Positions 48,366 through 59,905 of a DNA stretch of 64,000 nucleotides are shown one piece after another; within the stretch, counting starts at the first letter, position 1, and every line of letters starts with the position of its first letter. The notes under the pieces are model-generated. The model made no database searches, was not told the origin of the DNA, and worked only from the letters and a program-made list of their open reading frames with translations. The stretch is taken from assembly GCF_021018895.1 (NCBI RefSeq), contig NC_079384.1:18529640-18593639 (forward strand), written 5' to 3'. The position numbers were made by a program, and so were the translations under genes. The stretch comes from Seriola aureovittata (Eukaryota > Chordata > Actinopteri > Carangiformes > Carangidae).

Positions 48366-48418
48366 AACAAATCAATAGATTATTTGATTATGAAATAAAT
48401 CATTAGTTGCAGCCCTAA
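48366..48418 (-). repeat. dispersed repeat family B, reverse 5' end
   Basis: AATCAATAGATTATTTGATT and AATCATTAGTTGCAGCCCTA are the reverse complement of the family B start (AGGGCTGCAACTAATGAT). Confidence 0.8.
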
Positions 48419-50463
48419 TGACAGAAATCAGTCCAGTCCAGAGGATACTAGACTCACCAGTGCTGGCTTGGGCCATATAGGTCAAAGGACTGTGGTTTTA
48501 AAAAATGCCAAGTTACCAAAAAGAAAAAGCATTTGGTGCAGCTGACTGCAGCTTTAAAACAGAAAGGGAAATCATGAAAAATGGGAACTGCCAAGAACCA
48601 AAGTTCAAGAATGACATAAAGGGCAAGCGACTGTAAAATAGCTTGTCTTTACTGTGGTGTACTTTATCGTGCTGCCCTGACAGCTGCCCTGCTTTCCCCA
48701 CTGTGACCCTCTCTGGTGGCAGTTCGTGGTTTACCCCCGGGTCAAGCCCCGCCGACTCTTGCCAGACCACTGCACACTGGCGAGGGACTAAGTGACAGTG
48801 CTGTAGTGGTTTTATCCACTGGGACAGTGGCTGCTACAAGCTACTTTCCACTTCTCATTCTCCTCTTTCCTGCAGCTGAGCATCTCAGTGCCGATCAGTT
48901 GTCCAAGTCACATAAATCTCGAGGCCTTTCAGCAAAGTCTTTATTGCTATTCCCTCGAGAGACGTGTATTCACACAGGCACAGTTTCTTGACATTTCCTC
49001 ATCCTCTGTTCAGTCAAATGACTCAACACCCACTTCAGTGGTTCCAGAATGGGAAGATGTATTCCCTGTATTTCTGTTTTAACTTGACTGGGACTCTCAA
49101 GTGCCTGGGTTCACAGAGTTTCTCTTGCTTGTTATCCAGCTGCCTAATGCTTCAAGTCCCACAATACCTCTCATCTTACTGCGCTTCTTGTCAGATCTTC
49201 TTCTACCCAACTCTTAATCCTGCCTTTGATGTTGCACTGCTCATTCTCCAGAATAAATAACCATTATCTGTTTCTTATCCCAGCTCCTTCTATTTGTCAT
49301 CACTGTGGCCATCTGAGAGAGGAAACAATTAGTTATAGCGGACATTATTTGCAATTTCACAATGTGATAATGAAAGGCCTGCATGAGAGGAATGAATGCA
49401 GAACCTATCTGCAACTGACAACCAAAGAAGGTATATGTCCTAAAGGTGCTGACTAGACCAAAAAGTAAGTGGAAACGGTGGAAAAACCCAAATGGCTGGA
49501 AACACTTACAAGCCATTCTCCTCCACTGTTTCAATCTACAAATAAACTCCAGAGAATTTTCCAAAGCTGTGTAGAAGTGAAAAGAGAAAGAGAAGCGGAG
49601 ATTGGAGGAAAGAAAAACTGACCTTTAATTTGTCTTTCTCATGCTATGCGCATTTACATTCACATGATGTGCAACCTCCGCTGTGATTTCACAAACGACT
49701 GGTGTGATCGCTGCGGAGGTGCACGACAAGTTCTGTGAACCATGGCTACAAGCGGGGCACATACAGGGACAGAAAGACATCATTCATAATGTCATCTCCA
49801 TTAGGACCTTTACAAAACCTTACCTCCAGCCTGTAGTCACGGTGTTGCATAATATCAATGAAAGTCTGAAAATAGCGCAGGGTGAAGTGGGTTATCCACT
49901 GCTGTTTTGTTGCCCAGTGATGAGCTTCTGTGAGCATTCAGATGAAAAGCACCTTATCACTAAGAGCCAGTTTATGCTTCGTCACAACTGGTTTGTAAGA
50001 CGTATTGTCTGACCACATCTAAAATCCAGCGACTGTTGATCTTACTGTCAATAATGAAAACTGTGGGATAGCAAAACAACAAAAACCTAATACGGTCTCT
50101 GTATGTTGATGTCTGGACATTTACGTTCAGCTAAACATTTTTTTGAGGAAGAAAAACCACCATTTAGTACCTTTTTTGAAAAAATAAGGAGCCTTTTGGT
50201 GTTTTTTTGGTTATTTATAAAAGATAAAAAGAGTAGTAAAGTCTTTTTGGACATAAACTAGCCAAGTGTTTGCCCCATGTTTCAGACAGGCTAGCTATCT
50301 GGTGAAGATAGCTGGAGGAGAGTTGTCCCAATCTGCCAGTTGAGCTTTTAACCACATCATATCATGGTTTCAGAGTCATTATAACTTGAAAAAGATCTGA
50401 ATACAGCATTTAAAGCTATGAATGATTCATCTTAAGCAGATCTGTGTCAACAGTAGCCTCATT
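48419..50463. other. non-coding, no identified gene
   Basis: Open frames at 48964-49260 and 49683-50012 (98 and 109 codons) lack motifs. I saw no flanking splice signals that make sense of them. Confidence 0.45.
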
Positions 50464-50640
50464 AGTTGGTTGGTTGGTTGGTCAACAGGATTATGCAGAA
50501 AAGTACTGAAGCGATTTGCACCAAACTTGGTGGGGGGATGGGGTGTGGGCCAGGGACGAACTCATCACATGTTGGTGCCGATCTGGTTAAAGGGGGCAGA
50601 TCCAGGAATTTTTTATCACTTTCCTTAACATTGCAATGTA
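50464..50640 (+). repeat. dispersed fish repeat (ATTTGCACCAAACTTGGTGG type)
   Basis: TTGGTTGGTTGGTCAACAGG, GATTTGCACCAAACTTGGTG, GGATGGGGTGTGGGCCAGGG and GGCAGATCCAGGAATTTTTT appear in the order of a widespread fish repeat. The open frames through it are incidental. Confidence 0.75.
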
Positions 50641-53024
50641 TTCGTCAATTGTTTGGATTGTTTGGACTCGGTGGAGCTATGCACTCTTCTGGGTGCCATT
50701 TGAACTTTTTTGTCATGATTGAATTTGAGTATCTTAACATAATGGCAAATATACCCTCTAATTATTTCAGTTAAATTGCAATATTCGTCGGAAAAATCTC
50801 AATTACATATTTTCTTTACATCATTCTGATACGAAGTTGAACTGGCTAAGAGAATAACATCAGGGCTGCTAGGACTGAAAATCCAAACACCTCCTGTCTG
50901 TTTTCAATGACATTTATGTGCCGCAATCACAGTAGTTTTAAAAAACGCATTATTACAGTTGAGTGCTCTGTGTTGAGACTTTGTCCCCTCATGGTCCCCT
51001 CAGGTCAGTCATTTCTGAAGTGGTGTTTAATGTACAATGAGAGTCCAGGCTGAGACAACAGTCCTCGCCATGATGAGCTGGGAGCAATGCTTTCTTGGTA
51101 GGATTACATTTTTGGCATTAGTGTTTCGTAGTAGAATCTGAGGACAAAACTCGTCTCCATTTTCTCAGTTTTCAGAGTTCAACACCACAAAAGTAAGTGA
51201 TTGTCTAACACACATGATTGTGCAACTATCTGATGTATTTTCTTATCTTTTTGAGACAACATTTGTGGTTTACTGTTTTTCCTTTCTGAGCTTCAGCTTC
51301 AAAATCAGTTTGTGAATGAGCTTCAGGTCTCATTAAGCTTTCTAAACAATGCTGTTTTCCTGACTGTAAACTCTTTGGCAGTGTTAAAGACTATTTTTAC
51401 CTCAGCACAGAGTTTAAAGTCAAATAGAGCCAAGTCTTTCTTGATGGAGATTGTGGTTGAATTAGGGGCTAAATAAGCAAGCTGTAGTCAAATCATTGAA
51501 TTTCAACCTCATGCTAAGATCTGAACACTCACCCTGCAAAACGCTGTCAATCTAATTGGAAACTTTGGAGTTGATGTTCAAACCGAACTTGTGTAGCCCG
51601 AGACCGCATGACAACGCTTGAAGTCGATGATATTTTTAGTGCAGCTGGAATGAGGTTGTTTCAACAAAAATATTTCCAAGAGATTCTGAGAGCTTGAATG
51701 ATTTTGTCCAGCACAGACAAAGACATGAAGTTTGGCAGATCAAAGACTGAATGTTAAATCACTGATTGTGTTTCTTGAACTTAAGAAGAAATGACATACT
51801 TGTGCAGGAAAGGGAGCAGATACTGTATGTTGCAAGAGAAACACCAACTCAGAACAAATTCAGCAGTGAAGACACAACATGGTGTAGTATCATCTCCTCC
51901 TTCCAGCTGCAGCCCTGCCTGACAATATAGTACGAGCTGAGAAACAACAGGCCTTTTTTTATTGAGGTACCTAAGAGGCTGTTTACACTGCCTGTAGAAG
52001 AGCCAGTAAACAGCACAAATAGATGAAGGAAATTGTTGTTTTGTCGGTTTCAGACACCTTAATTTTATAGATCCAAACTCTGAGCATGGCACCATAAAAA
52101 CCAGGTTTATAAACCATTTAATCTGTGATTAAAACCAAATAGGTTAATAGAGATTTTAATCTTTTACGAGTCTGTTTGATCAAATTAATGACTAAATGCA
52201 ATAATAGCTGCATTATGAGACTTACGCTGGACAGCCGGTGAGCAACGATGATTTCAATGTTTGAGCCGGCAGTCAAACGGGCCCATTAGAACTTTTCTAG
52301 GGTATCACGGCTCCATCAAAGAGATACATAAACATGTTGAACTGTTCACCCACTGAGTGCTACCAAATGTTATTAAAATGATATGACTTTACATTAGACA
52401 TATTATAATTCCAATACATGATCACATGTTGGGTTCTTTAAAATCGTATGGGTGAAAAATATGACAATGGAGAAAGTACACCTCCTACTTCAGGGTTTAA
52501 TGGTTGTATTATTAACAGATATTTTATCAGTATTTTACCAGGAAGTCAAAGAACCTCTGTTTGTATCTGTATGTGGAAAACCACATGATATTTTGTTCAT
52601 ATTTAGTAATAACAGCCACATTACTATGATACTCACTAAATCAATTCATTCAAATTATATTAAAAGCAACATGATGTTTCTGAGCAGTTACAGCAATAAT
52701 AACAGACTAATAAGTCATGTCTAATGATTATAACACATATCTTCTAATGGTGCTGTCAACAGGCCCAGGAACCCCCTCAAGGACCCCTGGGGGCCCCACC
52801 TTTAGAACAACTGAGTTAACAAATATATTTTTACAGACTGACAGAGCAATTTGCTGCTCAGTCCTGATTAAAATATCAATGTAATATGTGGGAAAGTATA
52901 ATTGAGAAATTCCAACTGTTATTTACCATCCACCAGTGTTAAAGCCACGTTCAAGTCATTGGACAACTCAAGACGGCAGCTGTTCTAAGGGGGTCATTGT
53001 TAAAACAATGTACTCTGGTTTGTG
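50641..53024. other. non-coding with one small repeat fragment
   Basis: 52740-52812 (CCCAGGAACCCCCTCAAGGA, CCCCTGGGGGCCCCACC, AGAACAACTGAG) is a piece of a familiar fish repeat that ends 'gagaaccactg'. No gene seen in the rest. Confidence 0.5.
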
Positions 53025-53297
53025 GCTGCAACTAATGATTTTCATTTTCAGTTAATCTGCCGATGAGTTTCAGGATTAATTGATTAGTTGTTTGGATTAT
53101 CACAGTTTTCTGGAGCCCAGGGTGAAGCCTTCAAATGTTCTTTTTTGATCAAGAGTCTAATACTGCAAAATATGAAGCTTTCAATTATAAAAACAGAGAA
53201 CCCTTACATTAGAGGAGTGGGAACAGCTCAATTTTATAAAAACAGCTGCCGATTAATTTTCTGTCAATCAACTAATCCACTAATCGTTCCAGCTCCT
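53025..53297 (+). repeat. dispersed repeat family B, near full length
   Basis: Landmarks in order: GGCTGCAACTAATGATTTTC, TTAATCTGCCGATGAGTTTC, CTGGAGCCCAGGGTGAAGCC, TTCAAATGTTCTTTTTTGAT, AATATGAAGCTTTCAATTAT, GCTGCCGATTAATTTTCTGT and AATCAACTAATCCACTAATC. It is the best copy of family B here. The start and end share inverted AATC/GATT words. Confidence 0.85.
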
Positions 53298-53439
53298 CTG
53301 GCTCCGACCCTGTGATTATCATGGCATGATTTCTTCTTTTATTTAATGAGCAAATGTTTAAAATAATAGAAATGAGAGACAAGACGGAGCTGCAAAGCAG
53401 TGAGAGAAGAATAACAATTGAAGATGGAAATCTGCAAAG

Positions 53440-53690
53440 TTCGCCAAGTGGTCCGGTGTGGTCGAGAGCCAGTATAAAGTAGCCGTTTCCCCTGGTGGTG
53501 CTGGGCTAGATTAGCGTCACGTCACAGCCTCATGAGCCGTGACATAAGAATGCTTATGAAACTCACACGTAACAGTTGCTTCTGAATGAAACAGGAGACA
53601 GTGAAATTACTGGAACCTCACGGATCCGCGGCCAGCGCGGCGAGCCCCAAATTCCCTCCTGATCGATTTAGCGCTTTCTTTGGTCTGTAC
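53440..53690. promoter_or_regulatory. candidate regulatory element (CRE-like, CpG-containing)
   Basis: Repeat-free stretch with GCGTCACGTCACAG (two overlapping CRE-like half sites, 53514-53527), GAGCCGTGACATAAGAATG, and a CpG cluster GGATCCGCGGCCAGCGCGGC (53623-53642), ending GATCGATTTAGCGC. The role is inferred from composition and motif only. Confidence 0.25.
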
Positions 53691-53694
53691 ATGA

Positions 53695-53696
<2 letters not shown>

Positions 53697-53742
<46 letters not shown>
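53697..53742 (+). repeat. (GT)n microsatellite, about 22 units
   Basis: GT dinucleotide run with one imperfect unit (GTGC) near its 5' end at 53697-53700 and perfect from 53701. Confidence 0.95.
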
Positions 53743-53745
<3 letters not shown>

Positions 53746-54413
53746 CTGGTATCTAAGAGCACTGAGATTTAAACAACAGCATTTTGAAATTTCAGCTGTT
53801 TCCCATTCAGTGGAGGAACAAGGGCAAACCTAAATCTTCTGTAATCTAAAGAAGGTCTGAACACACATGAATATTCACAGATGAGCGAATCCTGTGCTGC
53901 ACAGATAAACGGTGGAGGGTAAAGGGAACAAAGACGAAGCTGGTTGTCAATTATACTCAACAAGTAGCCAGCTACAGAGGTTGAGTATGGAACTAATCAA
54001 GTCCTGCATTCACTGTAAGGAAAGAAAATGGAAAGACATTGGATCTCGTGCTCGGCATCTCACTGAGGCTAAAGTAGACGAGTGTTCGCAGTCAAACACT
54101 TGACTGATGACTGGTTTTCACTGCGTCGGCGGATCTTCGCCTTTTTCCAGAAAAAATTAAGTAATTCCAAAATCTGTTAGAAATCAAACACATCACCTTG
54201 TAGTCCATGCCAAACAACACAAGCCAACACCACGATCACTCTAAAGAAAATAGATCTGAATGAATTCAAACAGGCTACTGTTAAGTTACTATTTAAGAAT
54301 CAATATTACTATATAAAGTGGAACAGATCCTGCATTCAAAACATGTAGCAGTACAATGGACTCAAGAATCCAAAAGTTCAGTCAGAGTTTAGCTTTGTTG
54401 GTAGGTCTTATTC
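53743..54413. other. non-coding, no identified feature
   Basis: No repeat or coding signal recognised. Confidence 0.45.
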
Positions 54414-54889
54414 TTTAAGGATCCATATTTGACACTTTTCCTGTGTTCTATTTGAAGTGTTATACATTAAAGATATATAAAAACCATCTCAATGTAGTTT
54501 TACGTCTCTTCTCTCAGGCTTCTCTCTGGAGCTCTAGTAACACATCGGTGAGCCAATCAGAAGACAGGAGGCTCTGAGCCTCTGATGTATAAGAAATACA
54601 GCAGATTTCAGGTAAACACTCAGAGAAACCAAATCCTGCAAGGTTGGGTGGTGGATCCAGGTGGGCGGGACTTGGTGCAAGGCTGAGAGCAGTGGCTGCT
54701 TTGTTGTGACATCACAAAGTCACAGAAGTCCTGACAGCTAATTTTTAGGCTCAGTTTCTGAATACAGACTGTGTGCATTTCTCTGTGGACTGAGGCTTTG
54801 ATACTTTCACAGTATTAATATAGAACCAAGATCTGCTTTATAATCAAACAGCACATGGACATCTACCTTTAGACTATATGGACCTTTAA
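54414..54889 (+). mobile_element. MITE family D, copy 2
   Basis: 476 bp. The left end reads TTTAAGGATCCATATTTGAC. The right end, reverse-complemented, reads TTAAAGGTCCATATAGTC, an imperfect inverted repeat with TTAA at each boundary. The body aligns with 30660-31081 throughout; about 50 bp extra lies in the left half and GACTTGGTGCAAGGCTGAGA in the middle. No coding capacity. The larger size and cleaner ends make this the better reference copy. Confidence 0.8.
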
Positions 54890-54890
54890 T

Positions 54891-54925
54891 GTAACCAGCT
54901 TTAACCAGCATTAACCAGCTTTGGT
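54891..54925 (+). repeat. short tandem AACCAGCTTT / AACCAGCATT
   Basis: Three units of about 11-12 bp, directly after the right end of the MITE. Confidence 0.8.
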
Positions 54926-55137
54926 AATTCTAATGGTTACAGAAAGTCAGATATTTAGATGCTGATTTATAAGCAACAGTTAAAATACTCACTTCCAAAA
55001 TGGACGATGGAGATATAATGAAACCCTGATGGCCTGTCAGTGGGCCACATCTGGCCCTAAAACATAAATAGCTGGTCTCCTGATGAAACCAGAACCTTTT
55101 ACTTGATTTGTCATAGGGTACAGTACTTGCAAGGCTC

Positions 55138-55141
<4 letters not shown>

Positions 55142-55192
<51 letters not shown>

Positions 55193-55196
55193 TATA
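55142..55196. repeat. (TA)n microsatellite
   Basis: About 27 TA units with one C interruption near 55187. Confidence 0.95.
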
Positions 55197-56468
55197 ACCG
55201 TATATGTGATCTCATAACAACTGATAATAAATACCCCAACATGAAGAGAGGCTGTTTTTAGATCTAATAAACTAATTTCTCCTTTTGACCAGAACAGATT
55301 CACAGCTTCATTCTTTCACAAATGAAGCAAATATTGTTTATTGTGTGTGTGAAATTACATCTCCAATCTCACAGGAAAAGCAAAAACTCACAAATAGAAA
55401 TAATCATGTCTGCCCTTAAATCTAAAACCGTTTCATCAGGTTAACAACACTGACCACGTGATCACAATATCCACAGTTCGCCAGCTCTTTCGCTTCAGTT
55501 CATGTCTCTGCTGTATAGTCTCCAATAAAGGAATAAAACTTCTACTTTCAGATGCTTGGTTGGTTGTTTGAGAAAATTCCTTCACAAGCATCGCTGATAT
55601 TTCCCACCTTTGTGTGGAGCACAGCGAGGGGGAGTCACAGGGCACAGCAGCATCCTGTGCTGAAGTGTAGAGCAGATGAAAGGCAGGTGGGTCTATACAA
55701 GGTGAAGCAGAGGCAGGATGTACAGTACAGTGCAGAGTCATTATCAGGCAGCTGAACTGCAGTGAACCAAAGCTCAGCAGCTGTTAAACAGCCGACCAGC
55801 TTCCTACTGCAAAGCTGTTTGTTTGCTTGTTCTGCCTTTTAGGAGAAGATACACTCTGCCAACCACACAAGCTCGTTAATGCAGGCGTACACACTACATG
55901 CATGCAATCTCTCACACACACACATACAGTATACACACACGCTGCACAGATGGTCAATAGATAGACACACGCAAACACAAACATGCTCATGCACACACTG
56001 GAAACAAATGTTAGGTTGGGACATGGCTGGATTTACCACCAGGACTTCGGGAGCGGATACCCAGGGCCCCGGCAGAGGGCCCCGGGTAACAGGTGTGGGT
56101 ATAAACACCTGAACAATGTGCAATTTAGTTACATATTACACACATTTTTCAAATACTAAGAAAACATTATCTTATGGATTAACAGGCACATTTTAATTTA
56201 TACTGTAAGTGTATACACTGTACATATATTTGGATATTTATACACTGTGAAAAAAGGAGAATAAATCCAAATGCCACTAGCTGAGGATAACATGTCCCGA
56301 TCAGGGCTGCAAACACATCACTTGTCGTACACTGCAACTTCAAATTGGGACCCAGTGAACTTAAACAAACCCAGGGCTGTCAGGCTTGGTCAAACCAACA
56401 ATTAAAACAGCTAATGTTGAAACAAAGCCCAATAGAAAATATTGCCTCACAGGAGTCTAATCCACTGT
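55197..56468. other. non-coding with a G/C-rich repeat scrap
   Basis: 56045-56100 (GGGCCCCGGCAGAGGGCCCC and neighbours) resembles the GGGGCCC-rich head of the repeat at 5840. Short CA-rich patches lie at 55910-55940. No gene seen. Confidence 0.45.
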
Positions 56469-56742
56469 GGTAAATGGACTGAACTTATGTAGCGCTTTTT
56501 TAGTCTTATCAACCACTCAAAGCGCTTTACAATACAAGCCACATTCACACACACATTCATACAACGCTTTCTAATACTCATACAGTGCTTCTATCATACA
56601 TACAGACACTCATACACCGATGGAATAGCCATCAGAGGCAATTTGGGGTTCACTATCTTGCATTGTCTTGCTGGAGGAGCCAGGATCGAACCACCAACCT
56701 TCTAATTAGTGAACAACCCGCTGTACCTCCTGAGCCACAGCT
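56469..56742 (-). mobile_element. tRNA-derived SINE
   Basis: Read on the minus strand, the head starts GAGCTGTGGCTCAGGAGGTA. It has a pol III A box (TGGCTCAGGAGG, 56726-56737) and a B box (GGTTCGATCCT, 56682-56692) at tRNA-like spacing. A unique body follows (AACCCCAAATTGCCTCTGAT). The 3' part reads GTAAAGCGCTTTGAGTGGTT, AAAAAAGCGCTACATAAGTT and CAGTCCATTTACC. This is a common teleost SINE structure. The internal promoter boxes look intact, but no poly-A or target-site duplication is obvious. Confidence 0.8.
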
Positions 56743-57929
56743 CACAAAAACTGCAGGGCATCATGGCGTCCGATTAGCCAATTACCTTAAAAGTAGATTT
56801 CCTGGTCATTTCACTGGTAACTGCAGCAACAAGTTGCCCCTTGTGTTTCTTAACAGTGTGGCCTTAATCCAGCTATGGATTGGGCAGGATGAAATGGAAC
56901 AGACAAGTGTCCACATCATGACATCACTTTAAACACATTTCAGATGTAGATATTTAAGCCATGAACAAAAACAAATGTAATATGAAAATGACTCAATAAT
57001 TTTTATTTAACTTCTACAAAAGTATGTGCAAAATTCAAGCTCATGCTAAATATATTTTTGTCGAGACGGCCATGCCTCACAAGAAAAATAAAGATTCACT
57101 TACAAAACATTGAAAAAGAAAATGATGGCTACCTCAGTTCACCTTTTCCATGATGTAACCTGTCTGTCTGTTAAAATCCTGGCTGATCTTTTGTTATTTA
57201 AAAACGTCTTCCTTTTTTCTTGAAACTTTGGAAGAAGCTCTGCTTAAAAAGCGGCCAGTGTCTGCATTTCACACCCCGAAATCTTTCTGGCCTCTTTAAT
57301 TTTGTGCCTTGGCTTCGTGCTGGAACGTTTGATCAGAGCTCTGTGTACAACACTGTGCTCATGTATTTTTGTGGATCATTTTTATTGGGAACAAATTATT
57401 TCTTTTTCCTGGAAATGAGGTGATTTGTTATGGGTCCACTTTTTGCTGAGACCCCCATTATTAACCCACCAACTGTGTTAACATTTGCATGCACACAGAC
57501 ACACACGTGGACACACGGACACACATACACTCACTAAAAATTAGTTAACGTTTAAAAAATGCAGTCAGGTTCATAAACATAAAACCTGGCGTTGGTTCAC
57601 AGACATACTCTTAGACACCCAGAGGAATTTACTGTGAGGACGCCCCACTGTGCTACGGCTACAGAAATAAAACCATTGAATCATTTCATATGCTTTGCCC
57701 TCTTAGTCTGCAGATTTTACAAAGGTGTCAAATCGCTTACATTACTTTGTTTTCCTGCACAGAGGCCAGCGAGCAGTTGGTGCTGTCACAGCAAAATATT
57801 TGAAGGAGAAGTTTCACGACTCAAACGCTAAACACACCTGGCGGCTGGTGGTTAGCCACACTAGCACCGAGGCTACAAGAGACTCTGATATTGGTGAATG
57901 TTAAGTCCAACACTCCGGTGTAGAGTGTT
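56743..57929. other. non-coding, no identified feature
   Basis: No repeat landmarks and no credible exon. A CACA-rich patch lies at 57490-57530. Confidence 0.45.
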
Positions 57930-57995
57930 AGCAGCTATGAAATCTGGTACAGACATTATGATTGCCACAGGTTGAACCTTAATAACTCCAGTGAT
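57930..57995 (+). repeat. dispersed repeat family A, small fragment
   Basis: ATGAAATCTGGTACAGACAT and GTTGAACCTTAATAACTCCA correspond to two 5'-module landmarks of family A. Confidence 0.5.
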
Positions 57996-58029
57996 AACAC
58001 TAAAATAACCTACTGTTACTAACAGGCAG

Positions 58030-58400
58030 ATGCACACTGTTAGGGGAGGCAAACCAGGCAAATGTTTGGGGACCCCCAAGGAGAAAAGCCCCGCCCCCCT
58101 TCATATTGGCACATTTCCTAATGACAACTATAACCACCCTTGAACCTCCCATAAAGACACTACAGTGCACTGCTGCTGGCCCAAAGCCCTTACATGGGCC
58201 CCCTGATGATGTGTGCAGTAGGTGGCATTTACCCATTGTCTGCATGTGAGGTGTTTAGGGAACGTCTGTAAAATGTACCATCTACTGATATTCTACATGT
58301 GAGGTGTTTAGGGGACATCTGTAAATCTTATAGCATTTACCAATGGTGAGGATTCCAGGGCTTTCATCATCTCCTTTACCTGGGGCCCCCCAGAGTCCAC
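58030..58400 (+). repeat. G/C-rich repeat region with a tandem duplication
   Basis: A stretch bounded by AGGCAAACCAGGCAAATG and CCTGGGGCCCCCCAGAG. Inside, TGCATGTGAGGTGTTTAGGG (58241) recurs as TACATGTGAGGTGTTTAGGG (58294), each followed by a (A/G)ACATCTGTAAA-like word, a 53-bp tandem unit. It resembles fish repeats built around GGGGGCCCC words; no family name is certain. Confidence 0.5.
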
Positions 58401-59654
58401 GATCGCCACTGCTAGCAGGCCTCTATCTGCTGTAACCCTCAGGCCAGACATGGATCTAAGACTAGCTAAGTCGTATCTCTGTTTTTAGCCACATTAGCAG
58501 TGTCATTCTAGAAATAGCGACGTTGGTACGTCGTTTTTTTTATCCACCACTTTGGTTCAGACAAAAATAATTCATCTTGATACTAAACCAACATTAAATC
58601 CTTCCTCTGCTTAAATATCTACATTTTCACTTTCAGATAAAACCATCTGCAGTGACAAAGCTGCAAATTTTTTTCTTTGAATGTGAACCCATCTGCAGCT
58701 CTTATAGATCCATTCACCAGCTCAGATGACAGCTATAGTTAAGGCACATAACACCCTTACACAACACTGTTCAGTAGCAATTTGCTCTGTCCTCTTCACA
58801 ATATTCATACAATAAACATTAACACCAGTAGGATGGAAAAGTCACGTTGACCTGACAGCAGTCTCCCATTTCCATCGTCCCAGATCTGTTTGTAGGGGCT
58901 TAAGAAAGACAGCCCGTGTTATCACAATATGTAAGAGCTGTGAGCCCTGTCTCCACACAAGGCACAGGCTGGCAGTCAATAGATTTTCATGTTTGAAACC
59001 TGAGTTCAGCTCTTTGCTCAAGACAATGAGTAGAGTTCGGTTGCACGGCAGATATGAAGCGAGAGAGGCAGAGATATTTGAGTTGAGCTCTCTAAGGAGT
59101 TTGAGGCTGGGATTAAGGGATTTTCAGCCCAGTCTTACAAAAAGAGAGGCACAATGGAGGGACAGTGTTCACCAATTTGTAATCTGCTGTAGTGAATTAA
59201 GTGTGAGATAAAGCTGTACAGAGGTGGTCAAATTTATATACTGCAACAGCTATTTTCACTTGTTTTTATGTGTTGTCATGCACAGGTGAAGATAAGGATT
59301 TGACACTTGGCTAAAGATGACGTGAAGTAAAACAATGTCACATCTCAAACTCTTCATTGACAAGGAACTGCCCAACCCTACCTTTTCTCTCCTAATACAA
59401 AAACTAAGCCCTATGTGGCATGTGAATAGCGGCTGCAGAACATCTTGGTTTTTATTTTAGTGCACACATTCACGGTTAAACAGTGTTATTTAGAGATCTC
59501 ACCTATTTTTAACATGTCATGTTCGGTTCCCAGCAAAAATAGACCTGTAGATGTCACGTTGACATCAGACCAGCAACATTACATCAAACTGACACCTTTT
59601 TCACTATAGCTGTCCATGTCTAGGCTGAATCTAAATATGGCAAAGTTAAAATGA
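58401..59654. other. non-coding, no identified feature
   Basis: Nothing recognised on either strand. Confidence 0.45.
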
Positions 59655-59905
59655 GGTGAGGGCTGCAATCAATATTCATTTTCATTATTAATTAATCTGG
59701 GGCTTAATTTATCAATGAGATTATCAATTGTCAGTCAATAACTAGTGACAAATGCCCCTCATAGTTTCTTAAAGCTCAAGCTGATGTCTTCAGTCTGTTT
59801 GTTTTGTGAAATTTAAATGCTAGAAATAATCTTTTTTTTGGCAATTCGTACATGATCAAACTAGTTATTGTTTTTCTGTTGATTGACTAATTGTTTTAGC
59901 AGGAT
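59655..59905 (+). repeat. dispersed repeat family B
   Basis: GAGGGCTGCAATCAATATTC, TTAATTAATCTGGGGCTTAA, TGTCAGTCAATAACTAGTGA, ATAGTTTCTTAAAGCTCAAG, TGATGTCTTCAGTCTGTTTG and TTGATTGACTAATTGTTTTAGC (in pieces) follow family B order. Confidence 0.8.

Noticed and set aside
49683..50012. 109-codon plus-strand frame
   Set aside because: No recognisable domain; the opposite strand is also open over part of it; no supporting signals.
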